From the NCBI GenBank assembly GCA_035567895.1, contig DATMPC010000049.1, forward strand, positions 91,410 through 155,409: a stretch of DNA of 64,000 nucleotides. Reading direction: 5' to 3'. Positions within the stretch are counted from its first letter, which is position 1, and each line of letters starts with the position of its first letter. Both the position numbers and the translations under genes were made by a program. This document shows positions 1 through 9,261 of the stretch, piece after piece. The notes beneath the pieces were generated by a model. The model saw nothing but the letters and a program-made list of their open reading frames with translations, was not told the DNA's origin and did not search any database. Source of the DNA: Terriglobales bacterium. GTDB lineage: Bacteria; Acidobacteriota; Terriglobia; Terriglobales; Acidobacteriaceae.

Positions 1-2665
1 GGTTGCGTTCATACTCCGTCCCGATCGAATTAGCGGCTTTGATGTACGCCTCTCTTACGGATCCTTTCAACTCGTATCGCTTTGCAGCTTCGGTGAGGAC
101 TCGAGCCTTTTCGTAATCAGTCCCCATCTTCTGCGTTTCAGCGATAATCCGTGCTACTGACTCCGCACCGAGCTTGTGTTGCTGCATCAGTGCAAGCATG
201 TCTCGCGAGCGCTCGTAGTCTGTGCCGATCGAGTCTACAAGAGTGAGATACGTCCCGATTTGCTTCTCATCGAAGCTGTTCGACGCACTTAGGGCCAGAA
301 GGACGCGAGACTTCTCGTAGTCAGTCCCGATCGAAGAGGCTGACTTCAGAATCTGAGTTACTGCTGCCGCAGTCAGTTTGTTATGTTCCATCAGGGCCAT
401 CAGGCTGCGCGAATGTTCGTAATCTGTGCTTATGGAACTGGCGAGATCGAGGTAAGTAGAGATTTCGCTTTCGTCGAACGAACTCAGGCTCGCGAGAGTT
501 GTGAGAATGCGTGACTTCTCATAATCAGTGTGAATCGTCTTTGCCGATTCCAGCGTAGCGCGCACAAGTTGGGGCGACAGCTTTGGCCGCTTTAGCAACT
601 GGATGAGTACGCGAGAGTGCTCGTAGTCTGTGCGCAGCTTGCTCGCGCCATTGAGGAAAGCAACACGCTGGGCTTCCTCATTCAAATCGTACTTTTCGGC
701 GATCGTCAGCAGAACCTGAGCCAGACTGTAATCAGTCGAGATTTCATTTCGAGCCTGATCAAGCGCCTTCACCAGCAAAGGCGCCGGCAACGTGGCGTTC
801 TCGAACAATGTTTTGAAATACACCTGGCGAACATAATCGGCTTTCAGATTCGAGATTTCGGTCAAGACAGCTTGCGGACCGCCCTCTGCAAGCAGGGCAG
901 GGACACGCGTGCTTGCAGCGAAGCCCGTGACTCTCTCCAGCTCCCGGAGAAAGTTTCCGAACCAGGTGCGAGCGGCAGAATCAAATTCCTGCTGCGTGCC
1001 ATTGACCTTGTAAACAAACGCGAGCTGTCCATTCGCCGAGGGATCAATGCGCAGACGCCGCCAAGTGTCGCCGATCCGTTCGTTGACTTCGAAGTATCCT
1101 CCCGGGGAGATGCTCTCGATTCCCGTGGCTTCGGCGTTGAAGCGAACTATGCCACTAGAGCGCGCGTCGACCGTGCACGGACCTCCCGACCAGGAAGCAG
1201 ACCAATTACGACGACCATCGTCTTCAGTGTGACTGCTGATGTTGGTATGCTGTGCATTCTTGCCACCAAAGCAAACAAAGGGCGCAGGATTCGAAGTTGA
1301 GTCCTGATGGTCGCTATTGTTGTGGTACTCGAAACTTACGGAAGACCCAGCGGCCGAGATGGGTTCGTTCGGCTCAGCTGGCGCAAGCGCGGGCTCTGGT
1401 GGCGAAGAAGGTTCAGATGGGGGTGCCGGCTCCTGCCGGCTGCTGCCCACAATTGCGGGCTTCGTGGCCTCTGGAGCGGGCGCCGGAGAGGACGTGCGGC
1501 TTACAGGAGCGGTAGGGGCAGGACGCTCTTGCAGTCTTGCCGCAGCTAATGGAAGCGCAAACGCAAACAGCGCAAGACTCACGACAGCAGCCATGCCCCG
1601 TGTCAGAGTACCGTGCCTGACGCTGGGATTCAGCAGCGCCAATACTCGTCCTTCCAGTTGCGAGCGGCGTGCCATAGCAAGCGCGGCAGCCGGTTGCGGA
1701 CGCCGTAATGTAGAGACAATCTCTACTAACTCGTGCGCATAATCAGAGGCAGGTGTGCCAAACGCAAGCACGTAGTCGTCGCACGCACGCTCGCGCTCCG
1801 CACGCATCGCGCGAGCGGCGATCCAGACCAATGGGTGAAACCAATACAAAGCTGACGCGACTCCGGCGATCAGTTGCGTGAACGCGTCCAGCCGCTTCAC
1901 GTGTGCCAGTTCGTGACAAAGCACCGCCCGGCGTCTGGTTTCGCTCCACTCACCGCTCTGCGGAGAGAGGATGATCTTTGGGTTGAAGATGCCGGCGGCG
2001 ATAGGCACATCGAGCTCGTGGCTGGCGAGGAGTACGACTTCACGATGGATGCCCAGATCTCGACACAGCCAGCGAAGACGAGAGCCCAAGGTGATCGCCT
2101 CTACAGGCATAGAGCGCCTGACTAACGCGTGTAAGCGCAGAGAGAGCCAAATCATTCGAAGCAGAAAGAGTGTCGAGCCGAAGATCCAGGCAGCAACCAG
2201 AGCTCCGCTCCAGTTCAGCGTCGATAGGCGTGTCATCCCTTGCCCCAATGGGGAAGAAGATTCAGGCGCACGTTGCGCGGATGTGACAGGTTCTTCAGTG
2301 GCTGCGGAACGAGGAATCGTTACCTCTGGCGAAGGCGCAATTACACCGCCGACGTTAGGCGACTTCCGCATGCTTCGCGCGCGTGGAGCATTCATTTGCA
2401 GCGTAGCTGCCGGACTGCTTTGCACTTGGCCTGTAGTGGTGGGAAGCACGGCCAGTCGCAGCGAGGGCAACAGTAAGGCTGCTCCAGGCAGCAGAAGCAG
2501 GCTCGTCATGGCAGCGGAGTGCAACAAATGGCGCAGCGCAGCGGAGCGATTCCGCAAAAGTTGAGCGACCGCTGTAGTGACGAGAAGTAGGATCGTGCCT
2601 TTCACAACGATGGCGAACAACCACGGTGCAGAATGCGCCAGCGCCTGGGTGATGTTCGAGATCAT
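1..2665 (-). CDS. M56 family (BlaR1-like) membrane metallopeptidase, C-terminus beyond left edge
   Basis: The minus-strand frame is open from an ATG at 2665 to base 1, so at least 888 codons lie in the window and the end is missing. Hydrophobic segments fill the N-terminus. The zinc motif HELAH is at residues 251-255, followed by WFHP and by RAERERACDDY, which carries the third ligand region; this is the M56 signature. In BlaR1-type systems this protease is thought to relieve repression by the partner BlaI. After a Pro/Ser-rich linker, residues from about 605 onward form an array of ~34-residue helical-looking repeats centred on TDYE(K/H)SR. The ATG overlaps the blaI stop (TAATG), implying translational coupling. 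It carries no penicillin-binding domain that I can recognise, so the signal sensed is unknown. Confidence 0.88.
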   Translation of the reverse strand, partial: MISNITQALAHSAPWLFAIVVKGTILLLVTTAVAQLLRNRSAALRHLLHSAAMTSLLLLPGAALLLPSLRLAVLPTTTGQVQSSPAATLQMNAPRARSMRKSPNVGGVIAPSPEVTIPRSAATEEPVTSAQRAPESSSPLGQGMTRLSTLNWSGALVAAWIFGSTLFLLRMIWLSLRLHALVRRSMPVEAITLGSRLRWLCRDLGIHREVVLLASHELDVPIAAGIFNPKIILSPQSGEWSETRRRAVLCHELAHVKRLDAFTQLIAGVASALYWFHPLVWIAARAMRAERERACDDYVLAFGTPASDYAHELVEIVSTLRRPQPAAALAMARRSQLEGRVLALLNPSVRHGTLTRGMAAVVSLALFAFALPLAAARLQERPAPTAPVSRTSSPAPAPEATKPAIVGSSRQEPAPPSEPSSPPEPALAPAEPNEPISAAGSSVSFEYHNNSDHQDSTSNPAPFVCFGGKNAQHTNISSHTEDDGRRNWSASWSGGPCTVDARSSGIVRFNAEATGIESISPGGYFEVNERIGDTWRRLRIDPSANGQLAFVYKVNGTQQEFDSAARTWFGNFLRELERVTGFAASTRVPALLAEGGPQAVLTEISNLKADYVRQVYFKTLFENATLPAPLLVKALDQARNEISTDYSLAQVLLTIAEKYDLNEEAQRVAFLNGASKLRTDYEHSRVLIQLLKRPKLSPQLVRATLESAKTIHTDYEKSRILTTLASLSSFDESEISTYLDLASSISTDYEHSRSLMALMEHNKLTAAAVTQILKSASSIGTDYEKSRVLLALSASNSFDEKQIGTYLTLVDSIGTDYERSRDMLALMQQHKLGAESVARIIAETQKMGTDYEKARVLTEAAKRYELKGSVREAYIKAANSIGTEYERN

Positions 2666-3054
2666 TAGCGTCCCTCCTGCTTAGCCTTCTGGATGGCCGA
2701 GAGCAAGCGCAGCCGTTCCTTTTCCGCTAGTCCCGTATTGGGCAGCTCTATCAGAGCGGCCGCTGCTTCGGTGGCAGAGCCGCCGAAAAATGTTCTTACT
2801 AAGTGCTCGAGCGCGGAAGTCCGCGCCTTCTGGCGATCGGTGGTCGGTGTATAGACGTATTTAAGACCGTTCTGTTCGTGCCGGAGATAGCCTTTATCTT
2901 CGAGAAATCCGAGCATCGCGCGTACCGCGGAGTAGCTCGGAGGATCGGGCAGCTCTGACTGCACCTGAGTCACGGAAGCCCGACCGAGCTTGAATACGAT
3001 GTCCATGATCTGCCGCTCCCGCCGTCCTAGTTGCCACTGTGCATTTTTCGTCAT
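2665..3054 (-). CDS. blaI: BlaI/MecI-type transcriptional repressor
   Basis: A 129-residue protein of normal BlaI length. The N-terminal winged helix (RRERQIMDIVFKLG, then SVTQVQSELP and SYSAVRAMLGFLEDKGYL) matches the family, and the C-terminal half is the helical dimerisation region that also holds the usual cleavage site. It probably represses its own operon with the downstream M56 protease, whose start codon overlaps this stop. Two tandem inverted repeats directly upstream of the ATG are likely operators. In Acidobacteria such pairs are numerous and are not necessarily linked to beta-lactam resistance. Confidence 0.92.
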   Translation of the reverse strand: MTKNAQWQLGRRERQIMDIVFKLGRASVTQVQSELPDPPSYSAVRAMLGFLEDKGYLRHEQNGLKYVYTPTTDRQKARTSALEHLVRTFFGGSATEAAAALIELPNTGLAEKERLRLLSAIQKAKQEGR

Positions 3055-3069
3055 TAGGGCTCCGCGTTA

Positions 3070-3103
3070 TGCTAGTGTACTAGCACATGCTAGCCTATTA
3101 GCA
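3070..3103. promoter_or_regulatory. Tandem BlaI-type operators
   Basis: Two inverted repeats start 18 bp apart, directly upstream of the blaI ATG. The first, TGCTAGTGTACTAGCA (3070-3085), has perfect 7-bp arms around two central bases. The second, TGCTAGCCTATTAGCA (3088-3103), keeps the TGCTA/TAGCA ends. Spacing and position fit cooperative BlaI dimer binding over the promoter. Binding by this BlaI is inferred. Confidence 0.7.
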
Positions 3104-3162
3104 CTTATTGTCAAGAGAGAAATACGGGCGGAGTGGGCATCCAAGCGGCCGAGGGAGGAAAG

Positions 3163-3852
3163 CTAGATTTTTTCAGAAGGGGAAATTGTGAGGGGAACTT
3201 TCCTGGAGCGCGAACCGGTTAGCGTAGTCTGCAAACTGTCCTGTTCCGTTTCGCAGCAAATGCCGTTCAACCACAATTCCGCCATGGTCTGGGCGACCTC
3301 TTCAACGTCGTAACTCTGGTACTTGCCGCCCCCGAACAGTTCCTGAACCAGATAATGATGAAAGACCATGCCTACAAATCCACGCGCCGCGAGCACGGGA
3401 TCCACTTTCCGGAATTTGCCATCCTCGATTTGCCGGCGAATGTACGCAGCCAACAGCTCGTACCACTCGCTCATATGTGTCTTGAAAAAGCGCTGCGATA
3501 GCCGATGGTTCTCCAGTGCGCTGAAGAGCAGCAGGCGGCTCTTGGCAGGATCCTGCAGATTTCGATTCAGAACGTAACGCGCGATGGCGGTAAAGATCTC
3601 TCGCGGTTCGACGTCTTGCTGGAGTCTCTCTTCGAGACGCTTTTTAACTTCGTCGGGAGAACACTTCGCGCTAAGCACTTCCCAGTACAGATCGTCCTTG
3701 GTGGCGAAATGCCGGAAGACCATCGCCTCAGTAATGCCCGCTCCATCCGCGATCTGACGCGTGGTCACGCCATCAAACCCATGGCGCCCGAAGAGTTCGG
3801 TCGCGACTTCTAATATCTGCTTTCTGCGGTCTGATGATGTGAGCCGGGGCAT
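3163..3852 (-). CDS. TetR family transcriptional regulator
   Basis: The N-terminus (RRKQILEVATELFGRHGFDG, then TTRQIADGAGI and MVFRHFATKDDLYWEVL) is a canonical TetR helix-turn-helix at about residues 10-55. The remaining ~170 residues are the variable ligand-binding domain. I chose the ATG at 3852 (MPRLTSSDRR) because TetR proteins usually begin a few residues before the first helix; an in-frame ATG at 3870 would add MGILLL. Neither start has a strong Shine-Dalgarno sequence. The nearest divergent gene is the dienelactone-hydrolase-like gene at 3965, a possible target. The ligand is unknown. Confidence 0.88.
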   Translation of the reverse strand: MPRLTSSDRRKQILEVATELFGRHGFDGVTTRQIADGAGITEAMVFRHFATKDDLYWEVLSAKCSPDEVKKRLEERLQQDVEPREIFTAIARYVLNRNLQDPAKSRLLLFSALENHRLSQRFFKTHMSEWYELLAAYIRRQIEDGKFRKVDPVLAARGFVGMVFHHYLVQELFGGGKYQSYDVEEVAQTMAELWLNGICCETEQDSLQTTLTGSRSRKVPLTISPSEKI

Positions 3853-3964
3853 GAGAAGTAATATTCCCATTGTAAGTCAGTTGCGGGCTACGGGTGCACA
3901 ACCCGGGTCTGTGCGAGTATAGTTTTCGATTGCTGCAGACCATATTCTGAGGGTGACAAACGAC

Positions 3965-4756
3965 ATGAGACGAGTTTTGCTGCTGGTCGCATTGTTTGCA
4001 TGCGTTCAAGCTGCCGCTGCGCAGGACTGGGCGCGCGCGAAGGTTGAGAAGTCGCCGCGCCATCGTGAGTGGGTGACGGTCAAGCATGACGGGCGCTCGG
4101 TGGAGACCTTTGTTGTGTATCCGGAGTCGAAGGACAAGCGGCCGGTGGTTCTGGTGATTCACGAAATCTTCGGCATGTCGGACTGGGTGCAGAACCTCGC
4201 CGATGAACTCGCCGAGGCTGGATACATCGCCGTGGCTCCGGACCTTCTTTCCGGAGCTGGGCCGAACGGCGGCCGAACCAACTCATTTTCAGATCAGAGC
4301 AAAGTAACTGAAGCAGTGAGTCACCTCAATCCCGACCAGGTCACCGCCGATCTGAGCGCTGTCGCCGATTATGCGAAGAAGTTACCGGCAGCGAACGGAA
4401 CGCTTTTTGTAACCGGTTACTGCTGGGGAGGTGGTCAGAGTTTTCGCTTCGCTACCAACCGCAGCGACCTAAAGGGGGCTTTCGTATTTTATGGGCCGCC
4501 CCCTGATAAAGATGCGATGAAGCGCATCAATGTCCCGGTATACGGCTTTTATGCTGGTAACGACGCGCGCATCGATGCCACGATCCCACAAACCAAGGAA
4601 AACATGGCTGCCGCGGGCAAGACTTATGACCCGGTAACCTATGACGGAGCAGGGCACGGCTTTATGCGCGCCGGCGAAGCTCCCGATGCGAGCGAAGGCA
4701 ACAAGAAAGCCCGGGATGATGCCTGGGCGCGATGGAAGTCATTGCTTGCGAAGTAA
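3965..4756 (+). CDS. Secreted dienelactone hydrolase family protein
   Basis: An alpha/beta hydrolase. Residues 1-20 (MRRVLLLVALFACVQAAAAQ) form a signal peptide, so the product is exported. The core has VLVIHEIFGMSDWV, the nucleophile motif GYCWGG with Cys at residue 153, an Asp after VYGFYAGND and the His in GAGHGFMR. Cys-Asp-His is the dienelactone hydrolase triad. The ATG at 3965 is preceded by GAGGGTGA; an in-frame GTG at 3953 is less likely because it would interrupt the signal-peptide start. The substrate is unknown; family members hydrolyse lactones and esters. Confidence 0.87.
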   Translation: MRRVLLLVALFACVQAAAAQDWARAKVEKSPRHREWVTVKHDGRSVETFVVYPESKDKRPVVLVIHEIFGMSDWVQNLADELAEAGYIAVAPDLLSGAGPNGGRTNSFSDQSKVTEAVSHLNPDQVTADLSAVADYAKKLPAANGTLFVTGYCWGGGQSFRFATNRSDLKGAFVFYGPPPDKDAMKRINVPVYGFYAGNDARIDATIPQTKENMAAAGKTYDPVTYDGAGHGFMRAGEAPDASEGNKKARDDAWARWKSLLAK

Positions 4757-4964
4757 TTGAACAAGCGGTTTGCGCGATCCGGTTTCAAGAACGGTTTCCG
4801 CGTCTCGGATGTCAGCCGACACGCTTGAGAGGCAACAGGTCGCGCGGCAATCGCTCTAGCGGTTGTGCTCCAAGTCTGGCCCCGTGAACCACCGCGGGAA
4901 TTTCAATCAGTCGAATGGAACGCTCCAGCCCTTCTATTAGACACCCGGCCCGCTAACATGGTGT

Positions 4965-5888
4965 ATGTCTTCAATTCCGGCGACTTCCGTCGCCGCTCCA
5001 TCGAAGTTCATTCGCGTTCTCGCGTACGCTGCGATTTACTTCTTGTGGGGAGCGTCGTTCCTCGCGATCCGCGTGATAGTCGCCAGTGTGCCACCGCTGC
5101 TGGCTGCCGGCGTACGCTTTTTCTGTGCTGGCTTGATTCTCTTCGTTTGGGCTGCAATGCGTGGAGCTGCACTGCCAAAACTGTATGAATGGCGCAGCGC
5201 TCTCCTGCTCGGAGTAGGCATGTTTGCCTGCAATTACGGTCCACTCTTCTGGGCGGAGCAGCGCGTCGCCTCAGGCATCGCCGCTATCGTTTCGGCGCTA
5301 ATTCCGGTTTGGATTGCGGCATTTGAGTGGATGAAATCTCGGTCGCGGACACCCGTGCCTTTGATCATCGGTACAGTTTCCGGCCTGGGTGGCGTTACTG
5401 CGTTGAGTCTGACGCCGGGGCACGCGTCGGGAAAAATTGGACTTCTGCCATTAGCCGCGCTGCTCTTTGGAACCGTTGCCTGGGCCGTGGGCACTATCTG
5501 GTCGCAGCGATTGTCACTTCCTGCCTCGAAGCCGATGGCAGCGAGCATCCAGATGCTGCTCGGAGGAGTAACGCTGATGCTGGTTTCGTTAGCATTGGGG
5601 GACCTGCGGCGGTTTTCCTTCAGCACAGTCGATGGTCGCGTCGTCTTCTCAATGGTTTACCTGATACTCGGCGCCTCCATCATCGCTTTTACCGCGTATG
5701 TCTGGCTGCTGGGGCACGATGAGCCCACACGGGTCGCTAGCTATGCATACGTAAATCCTGTGATTGCAGTGTTACTAGGGTGGCTGCTGGGTGGGGAAAA
5801 GCTCTCTATCCAAGTGATTCTAGGCATGATTCTTGTGCTGGTCGGCGTTACTGCTGTGTTGCGACAGCGCAGGATCATCGAGCAGTAG
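4965..5888 (+). CDS. EamA/DMT family transporter
   Basis: A 307-residue inner-membrane protein with about ten hydrophobic segments arranged as two EamA repeats. Diagnostic stretches are AYAAIYFLWGASFLAIR at the N-terminus and EPTRVASYAYVNPVIAVLLGWLLGGE in the second repeat, typical of RhaT/YdcZ-like drug and metabolite exporters. The substrate cannot be inferred. It stands alone between a hydrolase gene and a PilZ gene. A second EamA gene at 20427 is only distantly similar. Confidence 0.9.
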   Translation: MSSIPATSVAAPSKFIRVLAYAAIYFLWGASFLAIRVIVASVPPLLAAGVRFFCAGLILFVWAAMRGAALPKLYEWRSALLLGVGMFACNYGPLFWAEQRVASGIAAIVSALIPVWIAAFEWMKSRSRTPVPLIIGTVSGLGGVTALSLTPGHASGKIGLLPLAALLFGTVAWAVGTIWSQRLSLPASKPMAASIQMLLGGVTLMLVSLALGDLRRFSFSTVDGRVVFSMVYLILGASIIAFTAYVWLLGHDEPTRVASYAYVNPVIAVLLGWLLGGEKLSIQVILGMILVLVGVTAVLRQRRIIEQ

Positions 5889-5964
5889 TTGCATCTACAG
5901 GGCTTATCCCCAATTTGGGAAGCCACGGTTGACCAGTTACGAAAGTGCATTGATTCCCAAGGGG

Positions 5965-6354
5965 ATGTTCTTCATACTCAACGCGATGAGGCCCGACCTC
6001 CCCAGTGTGCAAACCCGATTTGGTAAGTCAGCCGAGCGGCAAGCGCCACGCTTCAAAGTTGATTTCGCGATACGTGTGATCACCGGACCTGCGACAGGAG
6101 TTTCTACGTTTCAGGGCAGAGCACACGATCTGAGCGAAAGAGGCCTCTCGATGTATGCCCCGGCCGAATTTGAGGAAGGCCAGCAGGTACATCTCGAATT
6201 CATCCCACCATTTTCGCGAAAGTGTCTTCGGTTGCTGGCCATTGTGCGCAGCCGTTCGGGAAACCGCTATGGCCTGGAGCTTAGAAACGTGCACCACGAC
6301 GCTGCGGAAGAGCTCTCCCGAGCTTGCCGAACGCTGTCACTCACGGCGCAGTAA
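5965..6354 (+). CDS. PilZ domain protein
   Basis: The C-terminal ~90 residues fit a PilZ domain: RQAPRFKVDFAIRV-type N-terminal strand, GRAHDLSERGLSMYAP (the D-x-S-x-x-G part of the cyclic-di-GMP site) and a VRSRSGNRYGLEL strand. The classic RxxxR is not clearly present, so c-di-GMP binding is uncertain. I chose ATG 5965; ATG 5986 is an alternative, and the open frame extends further upstream into the previous gene. Probably a cytoplasmic c-di-GMP-responsive adaptor. Confidence 0.75.
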   Translation: MFFILNAMRPDLPSVQTRFGKSAERQAPRFKVDFAIRVITGPATGVSTFQGRAHDLSERGLSMYAPAEFEEGQQVHLEFIPPFSRKCLRLLAIVRSRSGNRYGLELRNVHHDAAEELSRACRTLSLTAQ

Positions 6355-6567
6355 TCCTAAAAAAGACACCGCGAAGTTGCCCCAAGAGCCTGCTTTGCCT
6401 GATAATTACATGCAATGTTTCCCGTCGCCTCGAGACTCGCGCCTTCCCGCTGCTGGCGTTCCTACGTCTCGTATTATCGATACTGGCGATATTGATCCTG
6501 TCGCCTTCTTGATTTACCGGGCATAAGCTCCAAACCTGCCGTACAACGTTAGTTCAGTGAATTCATC

Positions 6568-7392
6568 ATGGCGTCCATTCTTCAGCAAATCGTCTCCGAA
6601 ACGCGAGTGAAGTTGTCGGAAGGCGTGAGTCCTTCTCGTCGTCGCGAACTGGAGAAGATGGCTGCCAATCACAAGCCGCGCGGCTTCCGGCGGGCATTGA
6701 TGGAAGCCGATGCGAACGGGCCAGCAGTGATCGCTGAACTGAAGAAGGCGTCGCCATCGCGTGGTTTGATTCGCGACGATTTCTCTGTTGTCCAGCTCGG
6801 GCCGGAAATGGCCAAAGCAGGCGCCGCAGCCCTTTCAGTATTGACCGAAGAAAAGCACTTTCAAGGTGGACTCGAAAACCTGCGAATCGCTTCGCAGCAC
6901 GTGACGATTCCATGTCTGCGCAAGGATTTCATCGTCGACGAAATTCAGTTGCTCGAGGCACGCGCATATGGCGGCGATGCTGCCTTATTGATCGTGGCCG
7001 CTCTGAGTGATGCCGAACTCCGAACCCTCTCCGCAGCAGCCAGAGACTTGCAACTCGACATCCTGTGCGAAGTTCACGATGAAGAGGAGCTCGAACGAGC
7101 GCTCGCCGCAGGCTTCGACACAATTGGCGTAAACAATCGCGATCTGCGGACGTTCCAGGTTTCACTCGAAACTAGTATCCGCTTGAACGCGAGAATTCCC
7201 TTGAAGGCGCTACGTGTGGCGGAGAGCGGCATTCACAGCGGCGCGGATATCGCCCGGCTGCGCGGGATTGGCTATCAGGCATTTCTCATAGGCGAGTCAC
7301 TCATGCGCCAGCCAAGTCCCGGAGATGCGTTGCGCAAGCTGCGCGCTGATGCCGCCCAGCTCGCCGGCAAGCACGAGGTGGCAAGGCAGTGA
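6568..7392 (+). CDS. trpC: Indole-3-glycerol phosphate synthase
   Basis: Converts CdRP to indole-3-glycerol phosphate in tryptophan synthesis. The 274-residue TIM barrel shows ELKKASPSRGLIRDDF (catalytic Lys and phosphate region), CLRKDFIVDEIQLLEARAYG, NNRDLRTF and the terminal ESGI phosphate-binding loop. It is the first gene of the trp block, with 213 bp of non-coding DNA upstream that should hold the promoter. Its TGA overlaps the GTG of trpF (GTGA). No trpE, trpG or trpD lies in the window. Confidence 0.97.
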   Translation: MASILQQIVSETRVKLSEGVSPSRRRELEKMAANHKPRGFRRALMEADANGPAVIAELKKASPSRGLIRDDFSVVQLGPEMAKAGAAALSVLTEEKHFQGGLENLRIASQHVTIPCLRKDFIVDEIQLLEARAYGGDAALLIVAALSDAELRTLSAAARDLQLDILCEVHDEEELERALAAGFDTIGVNNRDLRTFQVSLETSIRLNARIPLKALRVAESGIHSGADIARLRGIGYQAFLIGESLMRQPSPGDALRKLRADAAQLAGKHEVARQ

Positions 7393-8054
7393 CCTGGATC
7401 AAGATCTGCGGGACCACGAACGAGCGAGACGCTGTTATCGCGATCCGCGCAGGCGCCAATGCGTTGGGCTTCATCATGGCCGAGAGCCCCCGACAGGTTA
7501 CGGACACCGCAGCGTATTCGATTGGAACCATCGTTCCGAAAGGTGTAGAGACAATCGGAGTCTTCGTAAATGAGAGCGTCGAGACCCTTGTGCAAACGGC
7601 GCGCTTTTGCAAATTCTCCGGCGTGCAATTGCACGGAGATGAAGACGCATATTACATCGCTCAAGTCCGAACGCAATTGGAAGGCGTGAAGATCGTGAAA
7701 GCCACTACGGTGGACAGGCTGGAAGGCGCAAGCGATTCAAAGCCGGATGCCTGGCTCATCGATAGCAGTCCTGGTCCGCAGCGCGGCGGCACCGGTAAGA
7801 CATTCGCCTGGCGCGAAGCCCAGCCGATGATCAAGAAACTCCGAGAGCCGGTCATCGTCGCCGGCGGCCTCAACGTCGAGAATGTAGAAGAAGCGCTGGA
7901 AGTCCTACAGCCTTGGGGCGTGGATGTGGTGAGCGGAGTCGAGTCTTATCCCGGACGAAAGCATCCCGGTCTGGTTACGCAATTTATCGATTCAGTGCGC
8001 CAGTTTGACGCTGCTAACGGCGCCAAGATCGCGCAGAAGGGACAGAGAAGGTGA
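7389..8054 (+). CDS. trpF: Phosphoribosylanthranilate isomerase
   Basis: Catalyses the Amadori rearrangement of PRA to CdRP. The N-terminus WIKICGTT carries the catalytic Cys at residue 7; [26 protein letters not shown] (catalytic Asp and phosphate loop), AGGL and [10 protein letters not shown] follow in the order expected for TrpF. The start is a GTG at 7389 that overlaps the trpC stop, and the stop overlaps the GTG of trpB, so trpC-trpF-trpB are translationally coupled. Confidence 0.96.
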   Translation: MTWIKICGTTNERDAVIAIRAGANALGFIMAESPRQVTDTAAYSIGTIVPKGVETIGVFVNESVETLVQTARFCKFSGVQLHGDEDAYYIAQVRTQLEGVKIVKATTVDRLEGASDSKPDAWLIDSSPGPQRGGTGKTFAWREAQPMIKKLREPVIVAGGLNVENVEEALEVLQPWGVDVVSGVESYPGRKHPGLVTQFIDSVRQFDAANGAKIAQKGQRR

Positions 8055-9259
8055 GGGAAGCGCACATACAACCTCTGAGTACAGTGGCTCGAGCCGGGCG
8101 ATTTGGCCCGTACGGCGGGCGCTATGTTCCCGAAACTTTGATGGCCGCCCTCGAAGAACTCGAAGCCGTATATGAGAGCGTCAAACAGGATCAGGAGTTT
8201 CAAAATGAATTCGAACGGCTCCTCCGACAATACGCCGGGCGCCCCACGCCGCTGTTCTATGCTGCGAGGTTAACCGAGAAACTAGGCGGCGCCCCCGTTT
8301 ACCTCAAGCGCGAGGATCTTCTTCACACCGGCGCGCACAAAATTAACAACTGCATTGGCCAGGGACTTCTGGCGCGGCGCATGGGCAAGCGTCGCATCAT
8401 TGCCGAAACCGGCGCGGGCCAACACGGCGTTGCCAGCGCCACCGTCTGCGCGTTGTTCGGATTTGAATGCGTGGTCTACATGGGCAGCGAGGACATGCGG
8501 CGCCAGGAGCTGAACGTATTCCGCATGCGTTTGCTGGGAGCTGAGGTGCGGCCAGTCAATTCGGGTTCCTGCACTCTTAAAGATGCCATTAATGAGGCGA
8601 TGCGAGATTGGGTCACCAACGTTCGCACTACGCACTACTTGCTTGGATCGGTGCTGGGAGCTCACCCATATCCCGTAATGGTGCGCGATTTTCATCGCTG
8701 CATCGGCCGTGAAACCCGCCAGCAGATACTGGAGCAGGCAGGCCGGCTCCCGAATGCTGTGATTGCTTGTGTCGGAGGAGGCTCCAACGCGATGGGGGTC
8801 TTCTATGAATTCCTTCCCGACAAGCAGGTGAAGTTGATCGGAGTTGAAGCCGGCGGGCGCGGTTCTGATTTGGGAGAACACGCCGCGCGTTTCCGCGGCG
8901 GCTCGCCTGGAGTGCTGCAGGGAACGTACTCGTACGTGCTGCAGGACGATGCCGGACAGATCGCCACAACGCATTCGGTCTCGGCTGGCCTCGACTATCC
9001 GTCCATTGGCCCGGAGCACGCCGCTTTGCACGATTCCGGTCGCGCGGAGTACGTCGCGGCCTCGGACGCTGAAGCCCTCGAGGCGTGTGTGACCCTTGCC
9101 CGGACAGAAGGAATTGTGCCCGCGCTCGAATCCGCACATGCAGTAGCCGAGTGCATTCGGCGCGCGCCTGCCATAAACAAAGATGAAATCGTCATAGTGA
9201 ACATCTCCGGGCGTGGCGATAAAGACATGGGAATCCTGACGAAAGAGTTGAAGCTCTGA
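8051..9259 (+). CDS. trpB: Tryptophan synthase beta subunit
   Basis: PLP enzyme that joins indole with serine. The 402-residue protein has [23 protein letters not shown] with the PLP Lys, [21 protein letters not shown] for cofactor phosphate binding and [12 protein letters not shown], all typical of the TrpB1 type that partners TrpA. Translation starts at a GTG overlapping the trpF stop. trpA follows after 2 bp. Confidence 0.97.
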   Translation: MREAHIQPLSTVARAGRFGPYGGRYVPETLMAALEELEAVYESVKQDQEFQNEFERLLRQYAGRPTPLFYAARLTEKLGGAPVYLKREDLLHTGAHKINNCIGQGLLARRMGKRRIIAETGAGQHGVASATVCALFGFECVVYMGSEDMRRQELNVFRMRLLGAEVRPVNSGSCTLKDAINEAMRDWVTNVRTTHYLLGSVLGAHPYPVMVRDFHRCIGRETRQQILEQAGRLPNAVIACVGGGSNAMGVFYEFLPDKQVKLIGVEAGGRGSDLGEHAARFRGGSPGVLQGTYSYVLQDDAGQIATTHSVSAGLDYPSIGPEHAALHDSGRAEYVAASDAEALEACVTLARTEGIVPALESAHAVAECIRRAPAINKDEIVIVNISGRGDKDMGILTKELKL

Positions 9260-9261
9260 CG

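Noticed and set aside
617..1300. 227-codon plus-strand open frame
   Set aside because: It lies opposite the M56 repeat array; the minus frame has the clear HELAH and TDYE motifs, so the plus frame is a shadow.
8282..9139. 285-codon minus-strand open frame
   Set aside because: Antisense to trpB, which is unmistakable; no domain or ribosome-binding site.
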